A stretch of 64,000 nucleotides of DNA from Sugiyamaella lignohabitans (GCF_001640025.1 NC_031674.1:3100001-3164000), one strand, 5' to 3'; shown: positions 11,901-23,325, counted from the stretch's first letter. Numbers and translations are program-made. The notes: generated by a model not told the origin, from the sequence alone.

Positions 11901-12557
11901 ATATCACGACAACGCGGTGCTACACCGAAGTTGGTAGCCTCGGTTGTTTCATTTATACTTCTCGCCAATCCTGATAATTAGGCTTTGAAACCTTAGGTTC
12001 TTAGAGCAGTTTCCGACGCCAGAATATACACAAAGCTGAGGATGTAGATATCAATGATCTCACATGAGTTCCCATCTTTGGTTCTCTACATGGTATAAAA
12101 ACGGAACTATACGTTGCAACTGGTCAACCTGGTCATGCAACAACCCAAATTGGACTGGTTGCATAGATGCACACTACACAGTGGGACAATAAACGTTTCA
12201 TGTCAGACCTGAAAATCACCGACGATCCATGCAAACAACAGTCGAGCTTTCCCCTTGCGTCGTGCTTGCACCACCCCTTATTTTTTTTTATATATGAACA
12301 TGAGGGGTATCTCTAGCTGTACTTTTATCCACTATCAACAGGCGTCTGTCATCCGTTTTCGGTTATTGCATACTGAAGCTATACAAAAGTCGCGAGGGAC
12401 CCCCTTCATATAGTTCGCGATGTGCTTTCATGTATAGTTTAATATATAACCCAGACTCTCCCCGTAATTTTTCATTTCACGGGTAAATATTTCAAACTAA
12501 TATTGGAAACACCAAACACCATTGGATTAATTGTCGCAATTGGAATTGGAGACCACA
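8991..12557. other. Long gene-poor region, right part
   Basis: About 3.6 kb with no supported gene. Frames at 9289-9516 (minus), 10126-10326, 10950-11204 and 11739-11981 (plus) are short, lack recognisable motifs and show no flanking splice sites. A direct repeat of GCCCACTTCTC occurs twice within 30 bases near 11838-11865. A Reb1-like CGGGTAA at 12480-12486 lies 72 bases upstream of the next gene and probably marks its promoter. Confidence 0.5.
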
Positions 12558-15179
12558 ATGTTCAGACGAAAAGACAAATCTCATAGCCATGCTGGCGCCA
12601 AGCTGGGCTTAGCAATTTCCTCGCCTATAACCACAGTGAAAAATAACTCTGAGATTATTTATGTCTCGTCAGATGCTAACACCAACTTTTCAAGAATGTC
12701 AACTAGTAGTTCCTCTTCAAACTCGGACTACGGTAGCCCTAATTGGACTGCTGGAACTGGTTCATCAAGTGTCACTAGCTTGAGCTCAACTGATGGCTTT
12801 TCAAAGTTCCCTTCGCCTTCCCCAGTAAGTGGAAAATTTCCTACTCATGTTAGTTTATCGAGTTCATACAGGTCTCACTACTCAATTGTAAGACCAATGA
12901 CCCCACCTGAAGAGCAAATGGAACCTGTGGAGTATTTAAGTCAGAGTCCAGAGAGTCCCATTAAACGGTCAATTGCTGACAGCCGCAGGCCGTCTGTTCA
13001 GCCATCAATCGTTTCCAAGGAGGATGATCTTAAATTCATGACTTATATTGATTTGAGTAAGTCAGTATCTACTGTGCAAATGATTGCCACTACTGGACGA
13101 CTACCCCTGTGGCTCCAGCGTTGTACCAATTTACAGTATCTCGTCGCCGAGGACTTGGGTCTATCAATTATAGATGAATGGGTGTCTACATACTTGGTTA
13201 ACTTGAAAGTCATTCGCCTTAAAAATAACCAAATTGCAACCTGGCCGGACCACTTAAGCCGTTTGGTTCCTTATGGAAAGATCAAAGTCTTGGATTTGGA
13301 GGGCAACCCTTGCTTGACGAACATGTTTAAAAAATCATCCAGTTTCAAAGCTCTTTACATTGAAGCCGCTCTTACAGAAGACAACGGCAACGATGAGCAT
13401 TCAGATTTAGTGTTGAAACGGACACGAAGCAATGTTTCAAGCAGTCGAAGTAGTAATACTACAGGCCATCAATCATATTTATTCAAGAACAAAAACTCTA
13501 AAAAATTGGAGCAGTCTTCTGAAGGTGAAGAAGAGGAAGATGAAGATGATGACGATATGCTTACATCCTTGGTACCTAAAGTTCCTGCCTTACCAGTACT
13601 ACGAAAGCACGCCTCTGCTGGCGGCTTACATGCCAAATTTGCCAACAAAAATGTTCTAGTACTTTGTAAGTCAGAACATGGACATAATACTACTAGTCCT
13701 AAAAAGTCTTTGGCGACTACTGACGATTACCAAAAGTCGAAGGTGACTCAGAATAAGGAGTTTACTGAAACAGATATTTCAAAAACTTCTGTTATTCTCC
13801 GTTTCTTGCATGATGTCTATGAGCTTACGACTAGAGAGCATCTTGACAAAATTTCATCTAGCGGACAGTCCCTTAAAAGAAGACCATCGTCTTCCGGTAG
13901 CTCGTCGGTCATGTCCTTCGGTCCTTATACACCACCCCACAGTCGGCTCCACAGCTTGGACGGATTCTCGACCGCACCATTTAATCCTCAAATTAACATG
14001 CCAGAGTTTGTTCAGCGTCTGACAGAGTTTCTTGAAGAAGAGAAAGTTTTTGTTGCCAAGATGAAAGAGATGATGGCCGTCTACTCCACTAAGCCTAAGT
14101 TAATGAAAAGGGCAGAAATCTTGTTCAACCAAGTGCCTGAGCTTATCCATTTACACGAAGATATCTGCCTAGATATTTTCAGTAGCAGTTTGAACAGAGC
14201 TATTCATGGTCAAGATAACCACCTCGAGGTATTTGCATCTAGTGTTGTGCTAGCAATGAACAGCTTTCATAGGGTGCACGTTGCATTTGCCAAAGGATGC
14301 GAGACTGCTAAAAGACGAGCTCGCTTTTGGATTAAGCTTCGAAGACAGAATTTCGCTTCTACTAGCATGTATTACGGCGGCGAATATACCTCAGGTGTGC
14401 TGGCTCAACACCCAGAATGTGACATTGGCGAATGGTTGAGAGCATGTGCCACTCTCAAAAAACACACCCTGGATTCCATCCTTGAGTATCTGGAGCTTCC
14501 TTTGGCCAGGTTTGAAGCCTATAAAAGCTTCTTCTCATCAGTGGCTAGTTTATTCCCTTCACTTGATCCTGTTCATAAGAGAGTTGATTTGATTTACCAC
14601 GAGATACAGGCTGTGCTACCTTTGGAAGCAAGGGAAGCAAGATATGCCGAGCTCAAGAAATTAATCAAAATGCCAACCACAAATTTTGGTGCATACTTGT
14701 GTGATAGTAATGTCGTGCTTCAGAGCAAACTTTCACTAGGCGAAGTCAACATTGCTAAGGGGAAAACAGGTGATATTATGTATCAGGCTCCTGGCACTAT
14801 AGAGAAAAACATTCCAAGGTATGCTGAGTTTGATGTCAACGATATTACCAAACCTCCAAAAGGGTCTCACTTTAGATTGATTATCATGGAACACGCTGTT
14901 TTAGTGGTCAATGAGGCCAAGAGAAACATTGGCCGAGTTATTCTCAAGAAGGATATTCATGCTTCTTCGCCATGGGAGATGGAGAGCATGACAGCTAAGA
15001 CTGGTGGCGACAAGCAAGTTGCCGTTGGATTTAGTAAGTGTCTAAAAGTTTCTATTCATGATAGTTCAGAAATATGGTATCTTCACTTGAGAACATTTAC
15101 CGGCGACTACTCAGGGCGTTCTCTGAATGAGACCAGATCCGAACTCATCAATGCCATCAATTACCAAAATAATAATTGA
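12558..15179 (+). CDS. LRR protein with DH/PH-like RhoGEF module
   Basis: This 873-residue protein begins with about 150 Ser-rich residues. A short leucine-rich repeat block follows (about 170-260: LPLWLQRCTNLQYLVAEDL, LVNLKVIRLKNNQIATWP, KIKVLDLEGNP), then an acidic linker with an EEEEDEDDDD run. A helical domain at about 480-690 reads like a Dbl-homology domain: FLEEEKVFVAKMKEMMAVY, then LFNQVPELIHLHEDICLDIF, then LELPLARFEAYKSFFSSVA, matching the three conserved DH regions. The C-terminus (about 735-865) has a beta-rich PH-like pattern. Such proteins activate Rho-family GTPases in polarity and wall signalling; that role is inferred here. The RAM-pathway protein Sog2 also carries LRRs and is the main alternative. 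The frame opens at a TTG (12531); the first ATG is 12558. Confidence 0.75.
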   Translation: MFRRKDKSHSHAGAKLGLAISSPITTVKNNSEIIYVSSDANTNFSRMSTSSSSSNSDYGSPNWTAGTGSSSVTSLSSTDGFSKFPSPSPVSGKFPTHVSLSSSYRSHYSIVRPMTPPEEQMEPVEYLSQSPESPIKRSIADSRRPSVQPSIVSKEDDLKFMTYIDLSKSVSTVQMIATTGRLPLWLQRCTNLQYLVAEDLGLSIIDEWVSTYLVNLKVIRLKNNQIATWPDHLSRLVPYGKIKVLDLEGNPCLTNMFKKSSSFKALYIEAALTEDNGNDEHSDLVLKRTRSNVSSSRSSNTTGHQSYLFKNKNSKKLEQSSEGEEEEDEDDDDMLTSLVPKVPALPVLRKHASAGGLHAKFANKNVLVLCKSEHGHNTTSPKKSLATTDDYQKSKVTQNKEFTETDISKTSVILRFLHDVYELTTREHLDKISSSGQSLKRRPSSSGSSSVMSFGPYTPPHSRLHSLDGFSTAPFNPQINMPEFVQRLTEFLEEEKVFVAKMKEMMAVYSTKPKLMKRAEILFNQVPELIHLHEDICLDIFSSSLNRAIHGQDNHLEVFASSVVLAMNSFHRVHVAFAKGCETAKRRARFWIKLRRQNFASTSMYYGGEYTSGVLAQHPECDIGEWLRACATLKKHTLDSILEYLELPLARFEAYKSFFSSVASLFPSLDPVHKRVDLIYHEIQAVLPLEAREARYAELKKLIKMPTTNFGAYLCDSNVVLQSKLSLGEVNIAKGKTGDIMYQAPGTIEKNIPRYAEFDVNDITKPPKGSHFRLIIMEHAVLVVNEAKRNIGRVILKKDIHASSPWEMESMTAKTGGDKQVAVGFSKCLKVSIHDSSEIWYLHLRTFTGDYSGRSLNETRSELINAINYQNNN

Positions 15180-15777
15180 CATGGGACTGATCAATTATAT
15201 AACTCTCACGCACTTATGATATGATTTACGATCTTTATTTTTTATTTTTGCTATTTTACTGTATGTTAGATAGATGACTTAATGGATTATGACTTTAAAT
15301 ATCGCTTTTGACTTTTCTCCCCTGCAAGTGGTGCTCATATGCACCACACCGCCTGATGCGTTTTGAATGGCCCCCTTAAAATACCGACCACCACAGCCCC
15401 GCACACACCCACATACTTGAGCCGTTCCTTACTCCAGTTCCCCATTCCCTGGTCGTCGTTTTCAAAACAGACTTCAAGTGGATAGATAACGGACCTACTC
15501 TCCGTTTCTGGTATCAAATATTATCTGTTTATTCGAGTACGGTTCTGGTTTTATTGATTTTTATACTTTTGACTCAAGGTATACCAATTGACACCGTTTG
15601 TCTGTATTCCTCTTAGAGGCGTGTTTGTTGTAGTATTGTCCATTCGGCCAGGGCGAATTTACGAACCCCAACTTTCGCAACTTTCGCAACTTTTTTATTC
15701 ATTGTATAAGAATTCATTACAGTATTGAACGTGGCTAATATATTAAGAACACAGGAGCTAGCACCGAAACTTCAGTC
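15180..15777. other. Intergenic region, promoter of EDE1
   Basis: No gene seen. The 60-codon minus frame at 15335-15517 has no features. A short tandem repeat of AACTTTCGC (two copies near 15670-15687) is followed by a T run, within about 110 bases of the EDE1 start. Confidence 0.5.
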
Positions 15778-18700
15778 ATGAGTTTTAGCAATTCGTCGAG
15801 CTTTACTGGTCAACGTAAGTACAGAGTTCCGCAGTTCCGGCGGTTTTTCTTGCGAACTTTGCAGGGCGCAAATTGAACGAAAAATTCATAGGAAGAAAAT
15901 TATGATGGGCTCAGTAGTATGGTGTATTCCTCAGAGTATTAGTATCTAACGTAATTAGGCAAGAGAATCAATCTGTCGCCAGATGAGAAGAAGCTCTATG
16001 CTCAGCTATTTAAACAATGTGACCCAGAAGGACTGGGAATTGTTACAGGTGATGTGGCAAGGACATTGCTTGAAAGAAGTGGGCTATCATCTGATTTGTT
16101 AGGCGAGATTTGGCAGCGGGCTGATGTTGAGAACAACGGGTTCCTGGATCAAATTGGATTTTCGCTTGCTTTGAGGCTGATTGGTTCAGTCCAAGCTGGG
16201 TATCCGCTAACCGCTACCTCTGGAGACCAGGCAGTTCAACTTCCTGTCTTTGATGGTAGAAGTAGACCTGACCCAGTGTCACCTCCAGCAAGTTCAGCCC
16301 CCCCTCCTGTTCAGGCGCCAGCACAGGGCCCACAGTTGGCCAGATTGGGTGCTCCCCAACCAACAGGAACACCGACCGGAACCAGGATACCGGTTTTGAA
16401 TCCCGCTGATAGACAGCGGTTTATTCAATTGTTTCAAAGAAACGCTCCTAATGGCTATCTTGACGGCGAGGCTGCCAAGGCTATATTTACGAAGGCTAAC
16501 CTGCCCAATGATACTTTGGGCCAGATATGGACCTTGGCTGATTCGCAGAGTCGTGGCTCCTTGGATCAGAACGAATTTATAATCGCTATGCATCTTATTC
16601 AATCGATCAGAACTGGTTCGCTTGCTAGAGTCCCAACTTCAGTGCCATCCGGTCTTATTGAATCAATTGCTCGTCCGTCTTCAAACAATAGTTTTAGATC
16701 TGCAAGTGGACAGCCACAACCCCAAGCACAAACAATTCGTCTAGTCCAACCCCAGTATACCGGAGGAAGCGTCAGTAGCGGTGTTGATCGCCAGTCTCCC
16801 ATTATTCGTGGTCCACCATCTGATTGGACTATTTCCAGTCAAGAAAAAGCCCGTTATGATGGTCTCTTTGATTCTCTTGATAAGCAGAATACCGGTAGAA
16901 TCGGTGCAGACGAAGTCGTGCCTTTTTTGAAGATGTCCAAATTATCCGAGGATACGTTGGCTCAAGTGTGGGATTTGGCTGATATTCAGAATACTGGAGT
17001 TTTTTCCAAAACAGAGTTTGCCGTTGCAATGTATCTTGTACAACAGAAATTAGCTGGCAGAGAGCTACCTTCCACTTTGCCCCCAAGTGTGTTAGCTAGC
17101 CTAACCCCGGGAGGGTCTCGTCAGTCATCATACGCTTCAACCTTTCCTGGTCAACCATATGCACCGGGACAACAGCCCCAACAAAGACAGGTGTCTACTG
17201 CCTCTCAACAGACTGTAATAATCGGAGGAAATGCTCAAAGTGGCACACCATCTGTTCCCCCTCCCAATCGTAGTACTGCGACATCAAGTGCTATGGATGA
17301 CCTGGTATCACTAAATGATGTTTTTGCATCACCCTCACCAACTTTGTCAAGACAAGGAACTCTGCCACAGTCTCCAAATACTGATACGGCTCCCAAACAG
17401 TTTGTTCCTAGCTCCAGCTTTGGTCAAAGCCTGGCAACCGAACTACCAGCAGCCACAACTGGTCCTAGTGGCCACGCCTTCTCTAATCATGTGTCTGGTC
17501 CAACCGCGAGCCATACTGGAACCCAAGGTCCATTGTTGGCAGCCAATTCTTCCACTGCACAGCCTACTAGGGACTTATTGGCAGATGATGATCCACAGGT
17601 CTCTGCGCTCTCTAGTGCTACTACTGAATTTGCAAATTTGTCTAACCAAATTAGTTCGTTGACAACTCAAACGAGGAACACTACAGAAAAGCGGGAGCAG
17701 TCTGAGAAAGAGCTCAGCAATTTACTTGCCCAGAAAAAGGATATTGAAGCCAAGCTTGCTGTCCTTCGAGCCAACTACGATAGCGAAGTCCAAAGGGTTC
17801 AACAGGTCCAGGAGTTGTTGAACACTTCAAGGACTGAAACCGCTAAGGTCACTCAAGATCATTCAGTAGTCGAGGCCAGTCTTCAGGCTCTTCAGAGCCG
17901 TTTCCAACAGTTGTCTGGAGAGCACGAACAAGACAGACAACAATATGCTGCTCTGAAAGAGAAGTTACGTGTTTGTAACGAGCAAACTGCGTACTTGAAG
18001 AGTACATTGGAGGAGTTGGAAAAGGAGAACAAGCAACAAAAGATGCGTAATAACGTTGCTCAACAGCAGGTGGCTGTAGCCGAGGAGCAAAATAAGAAAC
18101 TTTCTGATGAGATAAATGCATTGAAAGAACATAATGCATCCCTCGAAGCGTCCACGAGGGCAGCGGAGGCAGCAGCAGCTGCTGCCAATGAGAGTGTTGC
18201 TCAAAAAAGACAAGAGCTTTCTCAGCTCTCCACAGCGGTACCGGCTACGGCTACAAGTAGGTTAGTTCATCCAGGAACGGACTCACAGCAGAGAGGTCTT
18301 GGTAATCCATTTTCTTCTCATTTTTCAGGGTCCCAGTTAGCAGGTGCTGCAGCCGGCGCTGTGACTGCCACCGTCGCTACTGGTGCTTCTTCCTTCTTTC
18401 AGAACGAGTCCAATAATAGCGAGTTTGACGAGTCGTTCCGCCAGTTGGAAATTGCCTCTCCATCAACTGCTGAACCCGCTAGATCGTCTACTCATAATAC
18501 TGAAGAAACTCCAGGCTCATCTCCGCCTACATCTGACTACCAAGTGTATAACCAACAGGAAGGTGAGAATATTGGTATTCCATCATTTACTCTTCCACTG
18601 GCAAGACCCTTGTCAGCAACTTCATCTGTTCAGAATAACCCTCCTATGTCTGTTAGGGACGATCTTGATGTTTCAAGACCTGAAACCCCAACAGAGTCGA

Positions 18701-20304
18701 CTACTGAACCAGTTTCAGGTATTGTTCCGCCAGAGCCGCTTGAAGATTTGAAGGATAGCAAATTTGATCAAGGATTAAGAGCTTTGGATGATGGTACTCA
18801 TGCCAGTGATATTGCTGTCACTTCTGAGTTTGGACAAGGTGATCAGCAGGACCCCTATAAAGAAGAGATCGCTGCAAGTCCCTCGGTCCCCACCACCAGT
18901 GGTGTTTCAACCGTCGATGGGCTCAGGAATGTTGAAGATGGAAATCCCACTTCAAGTGCAGAGGTTGGCGGTGTAGGTGAGAAGGATAGTTCTTTGGAGA
19001 CCCTTCGTTCTCGTGATACTCCATCACAGTTTACCGAAACTGCCGTCGGAGACCTGCCATCGTCTTCGGCTGCTGAGAATTCGCCTTCAAATGCTGACCA
19101 ACAGCAAGAAATTGAGAGCCAGCCGCCTGTCGTTGAACCACAAGATACCGTCATTGCGTTATCCACTAATAATGTTATTGATCGAGAGGCAAATGCTGTG
19201 ACCGAGCCTTCAGGATCAGCAGTAATTGCTTCTACAGCTTCGGACGACCATCATGAATCTTCAGAGTCTTTTGAATTTGTCGATGCTGAGGACCAGGAGG
19301 ACAAGTCTACTCTCCATTCTAAGTCAGTAGCATCTACGCTGCCTCATGCTCCTCCCACCAGCTTCCCTACTTCTTCCACTACGTTTGCGAAACCGGGATC
19401 GAATCCTGAATTCCCACCTATTCAAGATTTGCAGCAGGATGAAGACAGCAGTTCTGATGATGAAGATGAGAATATAGGACACCACCAAGCCCGTGGTAGT
19501 GATGGTGAGAATTTGGACAAGTTCGTTACACCGGAATCTACTGGTGATAACACACACACGTTTGGTCCAGCTGCTGCTGTTGCTAGCTCTGAAGTTGTCC
19601 CAGCGGATCCCCCAGCATACAATGAGTTCAATTTTAAACAAGATTCTTCGGCAATTTCTACTCATGCCAGTGGTTCAACTGTTGTGAACGACGCCTCAAC
19701 ATCACTAGCACCTGCTGTTGAGCCACCTACTCCTTTAACAGTGTCAGCTCCTGGTGGGTTTCCTGAACAGTCGGTTGCTAAATCGGTTGGTGGGTTTGAA
19801 GATGATGACCCATTTGCTACTGCATTCAGTGGATTGAGTGAAGCCAAGGAGGATAAGGGGGATACTACTGAAGACTTTACGAATAATGACGAGTTTCAAC
19901 ATACGTTTGATGAAGCGTTTAGTGAGAGCAATAATTTTGGTGTCTCTACATTCGGTACCGCAAGTCAATCTTCGGCAGGTGGTCCTGGAAGTGGTAGTGG
20001 TAGTGGTAGTGATGAATGGGAACAATTGTTTGCGGGATTCAGCAACAATGTCCCGCCCCCTACTGTACCAAATGCCAGTGAGCAAGATATTAACGATGCA
20101 TTTGCTATTCCCTCTGGGGCAACTCCATTTGCTGCCTCAGTTGCTGCACCGCCTCTACCACCCAAGGCAGTGTCCCCGAACTCAGCAGCAGTCAATGAAC
20201 TGGTTGGAATGGGTTTCACTCACGAAGATGCATTAGACGCTCTGCAGAAAAAAAACTTCAACCTTTCTGAAGCCTCAAATTATCTTCTTGATCGTACTCG
20301 TTAG
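15778..20304 (+). CDS. EDE1: Endocytic scaffold Ede1 (EH-domain and UBA protein)
   Basis: Ede1 is the early-arriving scaffold of clathrin-mediated endocytosis, the yeast counterpart of Eps15. The model has two exons, 15778-15814 and 15959-20304, with intron 15815-15958 (GTAAGT start, CTAAC eight bases before the end). The joined protein has 1460 residues. Without the first exon, the first EH domain would lack its start. Three EH domains lie at about 15-100, 160-240 and 300-385. They are followed by Pro/Gln-rich linkers, a coiled coil at about 565-765 and a long acidic Ser/Thr-rich disordered region. A C-terminal UBA domain (NELVGMGFTHEDALDAL) occupies about 1418-1456. The EH domains bind NPF-containing adaptors and the UBA binds ubiquitin, as known for the family. 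Confidence 0.95.
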
Positions 20305-20427
20305 CTATATTAGCAGAAAGTATATAAATAAAAAAACATTAGAATTACAAGAACCGAACTATTCTGTTCGGATATCATTATTTAATGGTTAGGTTGGAAC
20401 TGCAGATATTATTGCCCATCGAAGCCA

Positions 20428-21849
20428 TCATATTGTTTGAGTGATATTTGATAGAAAGTCTATGAGATCCTTTCGTTCAGGAAGTTGGTTAACAGCCGAA
20501 ATAGTTGATTCAAGATCTCTCAAGCAATGCTGCATTGACTCAATTAGTGTCGACAGCATCTGTTGACTGTCAGTTAGTTCACTCTTCAAACTACTATTTT
20601 CTTCTTGACAAAGCAATATTTTGGACTTTAGTTGTGATATCCGTTCTAATTTAGCCTGCCGTAGGTTACTGGCTAGAATGTTTTGTGGAGTAAGCTTGTC
20701 TAGAAAAACGGGACTTTCCCAAGGTTTCCGCAATTCTGGAGAAAGTTGCCGTCGTTCATATGCCTCAGCTATTAATTGCTCTAGCTCGGCTAACTTGGCT
20801 TGGATGTCTCTCTCCTGAAATATTGCTGCAAACTCTTTTTGGGCCGTTCTCCGCCAGAAGTTGGTGACTTGTTTCAACGCTTGTTCCATTGCCTGTCCAG
20901 CTTTAGGGCGTTTAGCAATTGTCGGGTAGCAGGCCAGCACTCTATCAAGTGTTAGATATTTAATAGATTCTTCCAAGCACCTTGAGGATAAGTCAACAAG
21001 TGCCTGATATCGAATAGAATTTGTAGTTGAGATAGGAGGAAGTTGCCGGGAGGAATTGGACTGAGAATGCTCTTGATTTGTACTGTCAGGTATATCTGGT
21101 GCAGTTTGACTATGTCCAACTCGGTCGTCTGAAATGGCGCGCTCACTATCCACACTGTGACGAGTGGAGTCATTTGTTGATGCCGCAGTAATTTGAGAGT
21201 TGTTGTCGGCTTCAGTATGAGGAATCGTCCGATTGTTGAGATCTGGGTTTATTGGTACCCGCTCAGAAGGCTCGTTGAGGGCTGTACCCTCCGTATTCAT
21301 GTCAATTTGAGGTGTGGGTACCAATTCTTGAATTATCGATCCTGAACTTGGTACTATCAACATTTGGTTCTCTTGGCTAACTGTTTCCCTGGTAAGCGAT
21401 ATGCTTTGATTAACTGCTTCATCATTTGCAGATTCCTCAAGATTTGATTTTGATTCTAAGCCTGGATTCTCAGGGTGATGCGAACCTGATAAATCATTCC
21501 TCAAGGATTCGATTTGATCAGGACCCTCAACTTGCGAATCCAATGACATGTCAACTGATCCCTCGTCAAGTAGAGTCTGAGATGAAATAAGCAGTTTATC
21601 TGTATCTAGAGGCTGTTGTGATTCGCCTTCAACCACAATGTCCATTTTATCCAGCGATTGTGACTGACCGGCTTCACCTGACACCTCTGATATCTCAGGT
21701 TGCGTCATGGAAAATCCAGGGGTTTTAGACAACGCGTCAGGTTGTGAATCCAGACTGGGAGCTGCTGCTGCTGCCAAACTCGTTTCTAGCACATCAGCCC
21801 TCCCTGGAGATATCTGATCTCTGGCAGAAGAAATTGTGCCTTCTCCCAT
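20428..21849 (-). CDS. NNF1: Kinetochore MIND-complex protein Nnf1, extended N-terminus
   Basis: The C-terminal half of this 473-residue protein matches the Nnf1/PMF1 family of the MIND (Mis12) kinetochore complex. Residues from about 280 contain RYQALVDLSSRCLEESIKYL, TLDRVLACYPTIA and REF-type motifs such as EFAAIFQERDIQAKLAELE. A predicted coiled coil follows to the end. Family members are usually about 200 residues. Here roughly 270 extra residues precede the domain; they are Ser/Asp/Glu/Gln-rich and look disordered, and I recognise no domain in them. The start is the first ATG of a single uninterrupted frame, so the extension is part of the gene unless translation begins internally. The gene is convergent with EDE1. 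Confidence 0.85.
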   Translation of the reverse strand: MGEGTISSARDQISPGRADVLETSLAAAAAPSLDSQPDALSKTPGFSMTQPEISEVSGEAGQSQSLDKMDIVVEGESQQPLDTDKLLISSQTLLDEGSVDMSLDSQVEGPDQIESLRNDLSGSHHPENPGLESKSNLEESANDEAVNQSISLTRETVSQENQMLIVPSSGSIIQELVPTPQIDMNTEGTALNEPSERVPINPDLNNRTIPHTEADNNSQITAASTNDSTRHSVDSERAISDDRVGHSQTAPDIPDSTNQEHSQSNSSRQLPPISTTNSIRYQALVDLSSRCLEESIKYLTLDRVLACYPTIAKRPKAGQAMEQALKQVTNFWRRTAQKEFAAIFQERDIQAKLAELEQLIAEAYERRQLSPELRKPWESPVFLDKLTPQNILASNLRQAKLERISQLKSKILLCQEENSSLKSELTDSQQMLSTLIESMQHCLRDLESTISAVNQLPERKDLIDFLSNITQTI

Positions 21850-21955
21850 TTCTCGATTTACACCAGTTCACCACTCTGGTTAAAAGGATTTGTTATTGGT
21901 ACCCGTTTTAGACGCGCTCCTTTTAATCTGGGATATGCAGCTAGATTAGATAACG

Positions 21956-21963
21956 GTCACGTG
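21956..21963. promoter_or_regulatory. GTCACGTG site upstream of NNF1
   Basis: RTCACGTG (Cbf1/CDEI-type) match 107 bases upstream of the NNF1 start codon, in the divergent region shared with SEC17. Confidence 0.4.
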
Positions 21964-22039
21964 CAGTTGTCACAATAATAAATTCCGGTTCTTTTGTGCA
22001 ATCCCGTCGGGAACTCGGTACTGAAGGCTTCGATTATTT

Positions 22040-22246
22040 CTAACGAGTTACTATCTCTATCTGATTGTTTACATCCTGAACTGTTTGTTTGAATGGAATA
22101 TACGCTTTCTTCTTGATCAAAATTGATCTAGGGAAAACCCTAACATCATAGTATAAGAAGGCGAAGTCGCCAACAGTGAAGTAGTACGAACCTAAAAGCA
22201 CAACATATAATACAGGTAGCAGTTTTGGCAAGTCAAGCTCAAGCAT
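22040..22246 (-). CDS. Possible small single-pass membrane protein
   Basis: This is a 68-codon ATG-initiated frame lying between NNF1 and SEC17. It encodes a short acidic N-terminus, one clear hydrophobic segment (about residues 8-27, LLPVLYVVLLGSYYFTVGDF) and a basic tail starting about residue 37. This is the normal topology of a small tail-anchored or single-pass protein, which is why I list it. I recognise no family, and the frame continues open upstream past the ATG into antisense of SEC17 exon 1. A chance frame is quite possible. Confidence 0.25.
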   Translation of the reverse strand: MLELDLPKLLPVLYVVLLGSYYFTVGDFAFLYYDVRVFPRSILIKKKAYIPFKQTVQDVNNQIEIVTR

Positions 22247-22301
22247 TGATAAGTATTGGCAAAAGTAATTGTATCTGATCGTTGGTTTAGCATTCATACA
22301 A

Positions 22302-23325
22302 ATGTCGTTAGATCCCGAATCTCTTATTGCCCAGGTAAGATTGCCCGCGATACCCATTATTTGAAAGGGGCTCATCAGATTAGCACTGTCCAAAGAATTA
22401 CAGAGCAGTCTGATATGCTTTTATATTATATTGTGATTGTGAGTTTTGTGGCTTATTGAAGGAATTCTAACATTTGCAGGCCAACAAGAAGGCAGCACCT
22501 ACATCAGGCTTGTTTTCTAAACTCCTTGGCTCTAGCTCCTACCAGCTAGAAGAAGCAGCCGATTTATATATTCAGGCAGCAAACGCTTATAGATTGCAAA
22601 AGAACTCACGAAGTGCTGGAAGCACGTTTGAGAAAGCTGCTGCCGTGCAACTAAGGAGTGAGTCCAAAGATGATGCTGCAAATACTCTGGTTGAGGCTTA
22701 CAAGTCATATCGCCAGTCGGATCCTCAAGATGCGGTCAGAGTACTGAAAGAAGCCATCCAACTATTTACAGCTCGAGGTGCCTTCCGAAGAGCCGCAAAT
22801 TACCAAATGGATTTAGGAGGATTATACGAAACTGAACTGCGGGATCTTACTGAGGCAATTGTTGCCTATGACAATGCCGGTGAATGGTACTTCCAAGATC
22901 AAGCGGAAGCCTTATCCAACAAAGCATTTCTAAAGGTAGCAGACCTATCGGCATTGAATGGTGATTATGTTACTGCCATTGAGAAGTTCGAAAGGGTGGC
23001 TAAACAATCATTAAACAACAGCCTGAACAAATGGAGTCTGAAAGAGTATTTCTTGAAGGCTGGTGTTTGTAGAGTGGCTGAGCAAGATCTAGTATCAGCA
23101 GACAGAGCTCTAGAACAATACTTAGAATGGGAGCCATCATTTGGTACTACGAGGGAATACCAGTTGTTGTCGAATATTATTGCTGCAGTTCAAGAAGGTG
23201 ATGAACAGCTTTTTACCGATAAACTGATGGAGTTCGATCAATTCTCCAAGCTTGACCGCTGGATGGTCACCATCACCCTGAGAATCAAGGAGCACCTTCA
23301 GTCGGCTGAGGACGATATGTTGTAG
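22302..23325 (+). CDS. SEC17: Alpha-SNAP, SNARE disassembly adaptor Sec17
   Basis: Sec17 links SNARE complexes to the ATPase Sec18/NSF so that they are pulled apart after membrane fusion. Exon 1 (22302-22334) encodes MSLDPESLIAQ. The intron 22335-22479 starts GTAAGA and has CTAAC eight bases before its final AG. Exon 2 is 22480-23325. The product has 292 residues, the same length as baker's yeast Sec17. Family features include the N-terminal membrane loop region (residues about 18-32), TPR-like helical repeats such as EEAADLYIQAANAYRLQKN and FEKAAAVQL, the YDNAGEWY segment, and the C-terminal acidic tail ending DDML. Confidence 0.97.
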
